Positions 9,001 through 13,382 of a DNA stretch of 13,791 nt are shown here, one piece after another. Source of the DNA: Ochromonadaceae sp. CCMP2298 (Eukaryota > Sar > Synurophyceae > Ochromonadales > Ochromonadaceae). Each line of letters begins with the position of its first letter. The stretch's first letter is position 1. The stretch spans positions 20,013 through 33,803 of the forward strand of contig MU633637.1 in assembly GCA_026770595.1 (NCBI GenBank), in the 5' to 3' direction. Position numbers and translations under genes: made by a program. The notes beneath the pieces are model-generated. The model worked only from the letters and a program-made list of their open reading frames with translations. It made no database searches and was not told the origin of the DNA.

Positions 9001-9725
9001 GAAGCGCGCTGCGGGTTAGTGAGTATAGGAGAGGGTTTAATACACATGATAGTATAGAAGGAGGGCGTTTCATAGAAGGAGGGGGTTTCATACATACCTG
9101 CGGGTCCGTAGTGCCCCATGGCCAGCATGGTGTGTAGCAGTGAGTGCATGTGGAGGGGCAGCAGGGAGTTAGCAGTGTCCAGAGCCACCTGCTGCACCTG
9201 CGTCTGCCCCTCACACATGGAGTCCACGTACCTGTGTGTAGTGGAGTGGGAGGTGGGTGGAGTGGGGAGTGAGTAGATTGGGTGGAGTGTGGAGTGTTGA
9301 GTTTGCGAGTGAGCACATGGCGTCCACGTACTTCCAGAAGGACCTCCCTGTCCCGCCATCGTGGTCGTGCAGGAACTCTGAGACCTGAGGGTGGCATCAC
9401 AGGATCACAGGAATGAGGTATGAGAGTGAGGTATGAGGGTGGTATTAGAGGAGTGAGGGTGATATGCAGATCTCTACGAGGAAGGAGAGTGGGTTCCTCT
9501 CCCAGGTGGAGGCAGAGGTAAATGTAGTATGGGCAGAGGTAGAGGAGGTAGATGATAGAGCAGACAGTAGACAGAGAAGAGACAGATGCAGGTAGTATGT
9601 GGTACGTATGGTACCTCTACGAGGAAGGAGAGCGGGTGTTTGTCCCAGGGGGCCTTCACGTCCACCGAGACGCTGCGCCCATACACACTTCCCACACAAA
9701 CCAAACAGAAGAACACACAGATCAT
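1..9725 (-). CDS. UGGT: UDP-glucose:glycoprotein glucosyltransferase (ER folding sensor), 28 exons visible, 3' end beyond window
   Basis: The enzyme re-glucosylates high-mannose N-glycans on incompletely folded glycoproteins in the ER lumen, using UDP-glucose, so that they rebind calnexin/calreticulin (known for the family). Exons, 5' to 3': 9725-9615, 9384-9332, 9231-9098, 9008-8932, 8835-8370, 8209-8148, 7885-7717, 7617-7535, 7384-7311, 7148-7016, 6748-6560, 6372-6217, 6049-5636, 5455-5256, 5121-4069, 3885-3654, 3533-3234, 3054-2929, 2773-2639, 2502-1949, 1840-1741, 1607-1559, 1423-1353, 1265-1125, 948-845, 631-550, 333-262, 47-1. All introns are GT-AG, and phases agree across every junction (5387 coding bases, 1795 codons plus 2 bases). 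The family usually has about 1500-1600 residues; the excess here is Gly/Glu/Ala-rich insertions. The catalytic C-terminus is the best conserved part. The last residues, including any ER-retention signal, lie off the left edge. Exon borders in the weakly conserved middle are inferred. Confidence 0.95.
48..261. repeat. G-rich intron of UGGT (plus strand), TAGGGGG-like repeats
   Basis: The last UGGT intron in the window is almost wholly made of GGGGTA/TAGGGGG words on the plus strand, with a regular run at 91-118. The transcript strand is therefore C-rich. Splice sites are GTAAGC at 261-256 and CTCAG at 52-48. Confidence 0.85.
949..1948 (+). repeat. TAATCGGATAC intron repeats in two UGGT introns
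   Basis: Intron 949-1124 has TAATCGGATACTATATAATCGGATT (1082-1106), and intron 1841-1948 has CTAATCGGATACCATGTAATCGGATACT (1903-1930). Both are doubled TAATCGGATAC words 16-17 bases apart, found nowhere in the intervening exons. Confidence 0.75.
1266..1352 (+). repeat. UGGT intron with degenerate GGGTTTAAT units and 10-base border repeats
   Basis: An 87-base intron with three GGGTTTAAT words. On the minus strand, AGGTGATCTA occurs both across the donor (AAG/GTGATCTA) and across the acceptor (CTAG/GTGATCTA). The exon on the gene side reads VIYVDADQ from that GTG. Confidence 0.85.
1949..2502 (-). other. UGGT: UGGT exon 20: linker and start of GT24 domain
   Basis: This covers about residues 1390-1574. 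The exon opens with [16 protein letters not shown], a conserved beta-sandwich strand. It then holds a charged coiled-coil-like stretch ([20 protein letters not shown]), a Lys/Gly linker and FWSSLSSLF, and ends in [20 protein letters not shown], the start of the GT24 catalytic fold. A flexible linker at this spot is normal for the family, but the glutamine-rich helix is not a feature I recognise from it. The donor is AG/GTATGG at 1948-1947. Confidence 0.93.
2589..2630 (-). repeat. Inverted copy of the intron repeat family in UGGT intron 2503-2638
   Basis: The minus strand here reads GGGTTTGATAAACATTATAG, continuing CATAGAAAGAGGGGCTTAATAC. That matches the plus-strand units of other introns, for example 10895-10937 in the neighbouring gene. 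All other recognisable copies have the unit on the plus strand. Confidence 0.8.
2639..3885 (-). other. UGGT: UGGT exons 16-19: last thioredoxin-like block and beta-sandwich region
   Basis: This covers about residues 1125-1389. Exon 16 has [22 protein letters not shown] (beta strand plus 'VDPLxxxAQ' helix). Exon 17 has [15 protein letters not shown], equivalent to the strongly conserved 'LSxxPLxxFYRYV', then a Gly/Gln/Glu-rich insertion of about 45 residues, then [15 protein letters not shown] ('FTLxxxxPExWxV'). Exon 18 has DIDNLRC and [14 protein letters not shown] ('LDNI' and 'YELEYLLLEGHCFD'). Exon 19 has PPNGLQLTL and VSDTLVMQ ('PPRGLQFTL' and 'VDTIVM'). These blocks precede the catalytic domain in all UGGTs and fix the exon order. 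Confidence 0.91.
2774..2928 (+). repeat. UGGT intron built from tandem GGGTTTAATACACATTATAG units
   Basis: Four imperfect units follow one another, each of the type GG(G)TTAATACACAT-ATAGTATAGAA-GGAGG (2780-2928). Splice sites are donor GTATATAATG and acceptor AAACACAG. The donor region is itself part of the last unit. Confidence 0.85.
3886..4068 (+). repeat. UGGT intron made of TATTAGTCAGGAACATC repeats
   Basis: At least seven imperfect copies of ATATTAGTCAGGAACATCAT fill the 183-base intron (3905-4066), with units of about 18-30 bases. This family is unrelated to the TTTAATACACA units and was not seen elsewhere in the window. Confidence 0.88.
4069..5121 (-). other. UGGT: UGGT exon 15: large, insertion-rich exon of the sensor region
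   Basis: This covers about residues 774-1124 and, at 1053 bases, is the longest exon. The clearest anchors to the family are [14 protein letters not shown] (the strand that opens a thioredoxin-like domain), [15 protein letters not shown] (equivalent to 'AVISNGRIIGP') and [18 protein letters not shown]. Between them lie Gly/Glu-, Ser/Pro- and (EV)n/(GV)n-rich stretches encoded by short coding repeats (for example 4190-4236), so the domain is much inflated compared with animal or yeast homologues. The reading frame is open throughout. The start of the exon follows CTCTCTTAG at 5122-5130. Confidence 0.86.
5133..5170 (+). repeat. GT and poly-G microsatellite in a UGGT intron
   Basis: A short (GT)n run followed by two long G runs separated by A lies in intron 5122-5255. 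The same intron also has a TTTAATACACATTCG unit (5174-5188) and TATGGTATAGGAGGGG (5212-5227), related to the main intron family. Confidence 0.75.
6373..6559 (+). repeat. UGGT intron with AAGAGGGATAAACAC-type repeats
   Basis: AGAGGGAT(A/T)...AAACAC words recur through the intron (for example 6461-6475, 6486-6502 and 6539-6549), with ATAATCGCACACG at 6501-6513. Matching words occur in introns 7618-7716 and 7886-8147, so this is a second intron repeat family within UGGT. Confidence 0.8.
6749..7015 (+). repeat. AT-only intron of UGGT, AATAATAAAT repeats
   Basis: The longest UGGT intron (267 bases) is nearly all A and T, made of TAATAATAAATAATAA repeats between about 6810 and 6990. The donor is GTGATTAC and the acceptor TATTATTTAG. 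Confidence 0.9.
7886..8147 (+). repeat. UGGT intron with GGGATAAA repeats
   Basis: GGGATAAA(G/T/C) words recur from 7890 to 8020, including AAGAGGGATAAACACACAAAAGCACACG (7982-8009). This closely resembles 6486-6513 in another intron of the same gene. ATAATCACACACAT near 8096 is a further partial copy. Confidence 0.8.
8210..8369 (+). repeat. UGGT intron of five tandem AATACACATTAGTATAGGAGG units
   Basis: About five units of 27-34 bases, each TAAATACACATTAGTATAGG followed by AGG-rich sequence, run from 8224 to 8361. It is the cleanest tandem example of the main intron family. Splice sites are donor GTGAGTATCC and acceptor AATGCAG; ACAATG is present at both borders. Confidence 0.88.
8836..9097 (+). 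repeat. Two further UGGT introns with the main repeat family
   Basis: Introns 8836-8931 and 9009-9097 flank the small exon 4. The first has two GGTTAAATACACA units and the second has GAGGGTTTAATACACATGATAG, then two shortened GTTTCATA units. Both are under 100 bases, so the repeat makes up nearly the whole intron. Confidence 0.85.
9214..9331 (+). repeat. 18-base direct repeats at the borders of UGGT intron 2
   Basis: CACATGGAGTCCACGTAC (9214-9231, start of exon 3 on the minus strand) and CACATGGCGTCCACGTAC (9314-9331, start of intron 2) differ at one base and are exactly 100 bases apart, the length of the intron (9232-9331). Either copy would restore the exon 2 to exon 3 reading frame at this point. 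Confidence 0.9.
9472..9637 (+). repeat. Copy of the exon 1 end inside UGGT intron 1
   Basis: 9615-9637 (the end of exon 1) and 9472-9494 (inside the intron) share CTCTACGAGGAAGGAGAG and match at 22 of 23 bases, offset by 143 bases. On the sense strand the intron copy would read [12 protein letters not shown] against [12 protein letters not shown] in the exon. No GT follows the intron copy and no convincing acceptor precedes it. Confidence 0.85.
9615..9725 (-). other. UGGT: UGGT exon 1: start codon, signal peptide, first residues of the mature protein
   Basis: The ATG is at 9725-9723. An in-frame TGA lies three codons upstream (9734-9732), so this is the first usable Met, and the CAG-repeat tract before it is not translated in this frame. 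There is a G at -3. The residues [16 protein letters not shown] look like a short ER signal peptide, with likely cleavage near VYG/RS. The mature start contains [13 protein letters not shown], which continues across the intron into VSEFL, matching the family's N-terminal pattern (a short helix, then 'xxSEFL'). The donor is GTACCATACG after GAG. Confidence 0.88.
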
Positions 9726-9734
9726 GGCCCTTCA

Positions 9735-9762
9735 CTGCTGCTGCTGCTGCTGCTGCTGCCGC

Positions 9763-9813
<51 letters not shown>

Positions 9814-9819
9814 CTGCTG
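9735..9819 (+). repeat. CTG/CAG trinucleotide tract in the UGGT 5' leader
   Basis: Eight CTG units (9735-9758), a short interruption (CCGCCTA), fifteen CTG units (9766-9810), then GCG and two more CTG. On the UGGT sense strand it is (CAG)n, and it ends directly at the in-frame TGA nine bases before the ATG. It is a microsatellite likely to vary in length between individuals. Confidence 0.9.
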
Positions 9820-10025
9820 TTTCCCTCAACGCCTTTCTCTCACGAAAGCAGGCAGAACACAGATCTGGAGATCCCCCTCTGGTCGCCTGCACAGATCCAC
9901 AGAGCAAAAGAGGGACAAGGAGGGGCTGTACGAGATCAGGAGTTCTGTACCACGTACACGCATATATAAGTGAGACAATCGAATTTTCGAAAAAACGAAT
10001 CGAAAACGAATTACCAAAATACTTT

Positions 10026-10101
10026 GTAGACAGTACGTATAGTATTATTATATGTAGTGTTCTTTGTACAGTAGACAGTATAGTATAATATGTAGTGTTC
10101 T
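10026..10101 (+). repeat. Degenerate tandem duplication, 45-base offset
   Basis: GTAGACAGTA...TAGTATTATTATATGTAGTGTTCT at 10026-10063 recurs as GTAGACAGTATAGTATAATATGTAGTGTTCT at 10071-10101. The copies differ by small indels. The repeat lies in the presumed promoter region of UGGT. Confidence 0.7.
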
Positions 10102-10304
10102 ATTCCAGTGTTACCAAATACAGATTGCCGGAAAATCTGCTGACTTCCTGGACTTCCGTTCGTGAGACTCGCTAAGAAACTTGCTGGGAAGGGGAAGTAC
10201 GTACACTTTTTTACAACAAAAAAGTCGAGTAGACTAGTAAAGTATATCACTATCACTGCTCTTTATGTACAAATGAAACAGCTCAAGCCACACTAGACCC
10301 AACG

Positions 10305-10504
10305 TAGGGCACCACGGTGGCGTGTAGAGTGTGGTGGGAAGGAGGGTAGAGAGTGAAGTGCGCAGAAGGAGGGTGGGCCGAGGCCGTGAAGCACCAGCCT
10401 ACTACCCCTTGGATTGGCCCATCCTAGGGCACCACTGTGTACTGTACGTACAGTAGTAGTGTACGTACTTTAGTACTGTTGTCCTAGGGCACAACGGTGG
10501 CGTG
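10305..10504 (+). repeat. Three spaced copies of a TAGGGCACCACGGTGGCGTG-type repeat
   Basis: Copies lie at 10305-10324 (TAGGGCACCACGGTGGCGTG), 10425-10440 (diverged after TAGGGCACCAC) and 10485-10504 (one mismatch, TAGGGCACAACGGTGGCGTG), at intervals of 120 and 60 bases. The copy at 10485 overlaps the last codons and stop of the PLAC8-like gene (minus-strand HATVVP and most of TAG); the other two are downstream of it. Confidence 0.8.
10440..10455. repeat. Perfect 16-base palindrome TACTGTACGTACAGTA
   Basis: The sequence equals its own reverse complement. It lies just downstream of the PLAC8-like stop codon, among other GTACGTAC-type words (10461-10468, and 10196-10203 nearby). It could be a hairpin in the transcript or chance; no function can be assigned. 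Confidence 0.6.
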
Positions 10505-12211
10505 GGCCATGGCAGGGGTAGTCCCCCTGCTTACCGCCGCAGCGGCAGTCGCAGGCACAGCCCCCTCGCTGCGGATCTGCTCCCTCTGCCTCTCCTCCTG
10601 CGCCTGCTGCCTGCACAGCCATTATTTGCACAAAGGGTAGAGTGGATTTAATAAACATGTAGACATAGATAGAGTGGTTTTAATACACACACCAGAGAGA
10701 GGGGGTTTAATTCACACATACATCATAGAAAGAGTGGGTTTAATACGTACAGACACCAGAGATATTTTGGGTTTAATACGCACCTGTGTGCCCTGCCTGT
10801 CTGTGGGGTGAAGTCTGCCAGGTGGCGGTTATCTGTCCAGGCCAGGCCCGCCTACCAGGGATTGGGGTAATACACAATATATTATAGAAGGAGTGGGTTT
10901 AATACACATAATAGCATAGAGAGAGTGGGTTTAATACCTCGTCCGCCATACGTGGGCGCTGGCCCGAGCCCCCTGAACCGTCGCTGTCTAGGGGTCTGAG
11001 AGGGGGACCATTAATTGGTTTAAAGATACACATACACCATAGAGAGAAGGGTTTTAATACAAACATACACCATAGAGAGAGTGGGTTTAATACACAACCA
11101 TAGATAGTCAGTTTAAATACCTGAGAGGGGGCAAGGCAGAGGGATCTGAGAGAAAGAGGCCCAGCTGAGTGTCCATACGGGGGTACTGGAACACATGGCG
11201 AGCCATCTGGGGGGGCGGAGGGAGGGGGCAGGGAAGTAAGTGAGAAGAGGAAGCGGGAGAGTAAACGGGAGCGTGAGCAGGAGCAGGAGCAGAAGAGTAA
11301 GGCAAAGGCGTGTAGAGGATTATTAACAAGTGGCACAGCGACACAACCCCCAGCGGTAGAGCAAGAGCAGGGGGTAGCAGCAGGGGGTGGATGTAGAAGT
11401 AGGTGTAGTAGGTATAGTGGAGACTCACCTGTGACAGGGCGCAGGGTAGGCAGGCCCCTACAATCAGTGCGTCCCACAGCATCTCCCAGAAGCCACAGCC
11501 CTGGGGCAACACGCCGGGCAGGCTGTACCTAAGAGGTAGGGAGGTAGGGGGGCAGGGGGGGCAAGAGTATAGGGTGGGCAGGGGCGGCGGTGGGGGGGGT
11601 TACATGGGGGGACAGGACTGCTGGGGTGAGGGTGCGAGGCAGATAGGCAGACAAGCTGGCAAATGAAAGGCTGGAAGGCAGGAGCATGCAGTTCCCTCCA
11701 CAAGTGACATACACATACACGCCGAGCCCCCACCCAAAGCACACCCATCCTTGGGGCTTAGTACTCACTTTTCTCTGAAGGCGGTGCGTGAGTGCGATAC
11801 CAGGAAAAGCAGACTCCCAAGCAATACTACCAGCATCAGAGCGAACAGCACCACCACGATAGAGGGCAAAGTCACGAGCAGCAGCACCACCAGCAGTACC
11901 CCTGTCAGAACGATCGAAAAGAAGAAATAATCCACGAATGCTCCGTAACCAGAATTCATTCGCATGCACTCTAATGAGTTTTTCAATCCAATCAACAGGG
12001 GCAGCTGGGCCCTCACCACCACCTGCGCCCACAGTACGCAGGGGCAGGAGAACCCCACAACGCAGCTGGGGACGTGCTCCAGGCATCCAAAGAGGGACGA
12101 CGACCAAGCGCCGGTGGGTATCCCGATCACATCGAAGTTGGACAGAGGTCTATCGAGCGTCTCCTCTCCGCCACCACCACCGCCTCCCCCCCAGAACAAG
12201 AAGAAGCGCAT
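10484..12211 (-). CDS. PLAC8-family Cys-rich membrane protein, six exons
   Basis: Exons: 12211-11769, 11528-11429, 11206-11121, 10995-10938, 10851-10784, 10610-10484 (882 bases, 293 residues plus TAG at 10486-10484). The first half of the PLAC8 domain is W36-SSSLFGC-x6-C50-x5-CPC (56-58) followed by VLWAQ. The second half is REKYSLPG, C159 and ACLPCALSQ (174-177 CxxC). Between them, about residues 92-138 form a hydrophobic stretch long enough for two membrane segments. The N-terminus has an eight-Gly run. After the domain come about 110 residues rich in Ser, Gly, Gln and Ala with no recognised domain. PLAC8 proteins include plant cadmium-resistance/fruit-weight proteins and animal placenta-specific 8; roles vary, so I assign no specific function. 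The start ATG (12211-12209) is the first Met of this frame near the domain, but a further 5' exon is possible. The last exon could instead splice at GTAAGC (10534). Confidence 0.82.
10611..11120 (+). repeat. Three PLAC8-gene introns built from the same repeat family
   Basis: Introns 10611-10783, 10852-10937 and 10996-11120 contain four, two and three units of GGGTTTAATACACA-CAT-AGAGAGAGTG respectively. Here the unit often has CACCATAGAGAGA in place of TATAGTATAGAAGG. In 10852-10937 the donor GTATTAAACCC is itself the end of a repeat unit. Confidence 0.88.
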
Positions 12212-12522
12212 CGAAGAACTGATTCTTACAGTACGCTCGTACGAGGGAAGGAACCCTACGCCCACCGTGCAGATTCTAACAAGTCTAAGCCCACAGCAGC
12301 AGTGTGCTATGTTTCGTCCGTATAGGCGTCGGTTTCGTCAGTTTAGACGTATTTTGTACATTTGCCCCCCATAAGCGACGCGGCCGGGCTTCTCAACAAA
12401 CGGCCGGGCTTGTAATCGCTGCTGGCGTTGCCCGAGGGAGAGTTTGTACGAAATTACTAATTTCGAGGTGGCAAATATTTCTTATTGTGTTTGTTTGGCA
12501 GAGGACTGGGGCTGGAAAAGTC

Positions 12523-12559
12523 AAAACCCGTGCTGGAAAAGTTTTCCGACACGGGTTTT
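12523..12559. repeat. 37-base hairpin-forming inverted repeat
   Basis: The arms AAAACCCGTG and CACGGGTTTT are perfect complements. They flank an inner GGAAAAGTTTTCC, itself a palindrome around a central G. The stem is interrupted only by the two-base mismatches between inner and outer parts. Confidence 0.8.
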
Positions 12560-12910
12560 GCAAAAAACCCTGCCCCCTCTGCCAAAAACTGGTCTTGGAA
12601 AAAAGAAAAACCCTGTCCCGACCGAGGGAACAAATACAATATTGTAATTTTGTACCGAGAAAATAGTGGGTTTTGGATAGTTATTTCGTACCTGCGGAAA
12701 TGTGGGTTTTGGAAGGGTTTTCATTGCTCGAGGAGAGTTTGGCGTTTTCCGAGGGAGAGTTTGGCGCCGAGACCTACACTCAACTGACAAGACTGAAAAT
12801 GGCCGACGCGAATTTCAAGCGGGGTTTCTAATCAGCTATCCAGTTAACGTACTCCGGGTTAGCTTTTAATCCGGTTAGCATTTAAAAATCCCGAAATTTA
12901 AATGAAAAAA

Positions 12911-12981
12911 GCGTGACATAGTACGTACTTTGACCACTTAATTTTTCCACCGTGGAAAAATTAGAGGGTTTTATGTCACGC
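12911..12981. repeat. Nested inverted repeat with CCACCGTGG core
   Basis: The outer arms GCGTGACATA (12911-12920) and TATGTCACGC (12972-12981) are perfect complements. Inside is a 25-base palindrome (12939-12963) with 12-base arms around C12951 and the core TTTTTCCACCGTGGAAAAA. The whole can fold back on itself, as small non-autonomous DNA elements often do, but I see no target-site duplication. Confidence 0.8.
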
Positions 12982-12993
12982 TCCGCGGAAAAA

Positions 12994-13128
12994 TTCGGCT
13001 TATTTTTTCCACCGTGGAAAAAATAAGCATTATTCCCAGGGGAATCGGCTTATTTTTTCCACCGTGGAAAAAATAAGCATTATTCCCAGGGGAATCGTCT
13101 TATTTTTTCCACCGTGGAAAGAATAGTC
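12994..13128. repeat. 50-base tandem repeats, each carrying a CCACCGTGG palindrome
   Basis: Palindrome centres fall at 13013, 13063 and 13113, exactly 50 bases apart. The first two (12999-13027 and 13049-13077) have perfect 14-base arms, CTTATTTTTTCCAC and its complement; the third has a decayed right arm. Between them lies ATTCCCAGGGGAAT, a second, smaller inverted repeat. The same core occurs in the nested element at 12951. Confidence 0.9.
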
Positions 13129-13261
13129 GAAAAGGGTTAAATTTTACAGAATTCGTGAATGGCTCTTGAAAACAGTGTTTAGCTTTCGAAAGACGTGTTT
13201 AGCTTTGAAAAGCACTGCTTTCAACTTTTAAAGTGAGGAATGGTCCCTCTCAGGAATGGTC

Positions 13262-13382
13262 CCGCTCGGCTGTAGGGCTGTAGGGGGGCGAGCGCAAGAG
13301 TCTGCGCCACTGCTGCTGCTCACCGCTCGGCTGTAGGGCTGTAGGGAGGCGAGCGCAAGGGTCTGCACTAGTGCTGCTGCTA
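13262..13382 (+). repeat. 61-base tandem duplication
   Basis: Copy 1 begins at 13262 and copy 2 at 13323, both opening CCGCTCGGCTGTAGGGCTGT and ending near TGCTGCTGCT. Differences are a few substitutions, mostly towards the 3' end of the unit. Just upstream, AGGAATGGTCCC is also doubled (13236-13262). Confidence 0.85.

Larger units (their letters stand above)
7717..9384 (-). other. UGGT: UGGT exons 2-7: N-terminal thioredoxin-like sensor region
   Basis: This covers about residues 38-357. Family-like landmarks in order are [10 protein letters not shown] followed by SFWKYVDSM, the [14 protein letters not shown] helix, [20 protein letters not shown] (equivalent to the conserved 'FFxVHG..C.....LE.LL'), [13 protein letters not shown], the [14 protein letters not shown] block, and [17 protein letters not shown]. 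These define the first thioredoxin-like domain of the folding-sensor region. Exon 5 (8835-8370) carries an Ala/Gly repeat near residues 150-175, encoded by CCCGCNCC-type repeats on the plus strand, and it would be a surface loop. Exon 6 (8209-8148) is a short acidic linker. As in the family generally, no redox CxxC is evident in this stretch. Confidence 0.88.
9726..10483. other. Intergenic / 5' leader region between the PLAC8-like gene and UGGT
   Basis: These 758 bases lie between the PLAC8-like stop and the UGGT start, and should contain the PLAC8 3' UTR, the UGGT promoter and its leader. I see no credible coding exon: open frames here are translations of the CTG tract or of AT-rich repeats. 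No TATA box or polyadenylation signal stands out. The stretch holds the CTG/CAG tract, a short tandem duplication, a 16-base palindrome and three copies of a TAGGGCACCACGGTGG-type repeat, listed separately. Confidence 0.7.

Noticed and set aside
9472-9494. Possible mutually exclusive alternative to the end of exon 1
   Set aside because: No GT donor follows the copy, no acceptor precedes it, and the offset is not a multiple of three, so use as an alternative exon is unlikely without transcript evidence.
9722-9907. Upstream open frame on the minus strand with poly-Ala and poly-Ser whose TGA overlaps the UGGT ATG
   Set aside because: It has no ATG: the frame opens at TTG (9907-9905) and contains no Met before the repeat, so it is a by-product of the CAG tract rather than a credible upstream ORF.
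9552-10088. Plus-strand open frames of 120-180 residues rich in Leu, Cys or Ala
   Set aside because: They are antisense readings of UGGT exon 1 and the CTG repeat in three frames, with no domain or composition of a real protein.
10440-10455. Transcription terminator for the PLAC8-like gene
   Set aside because: Palindromic terminators are not how protein-coding genes end in eukaryotic nuclei, and the self-complementary word has no loop.
12304-12787. Plus- and minus-strand open frames of 60-120 residues upstream of the PLAC8-like gene
   Set aside because: They overlap one another in several frames, follow hairpin and repeat sequence, and show no recognisable motif.
12911-13128. CRISPR-like array
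   Set aside because: The 50-base repeats are contiguous, with no unique spacers, and the setting is a eukaryotic nuclear genome.
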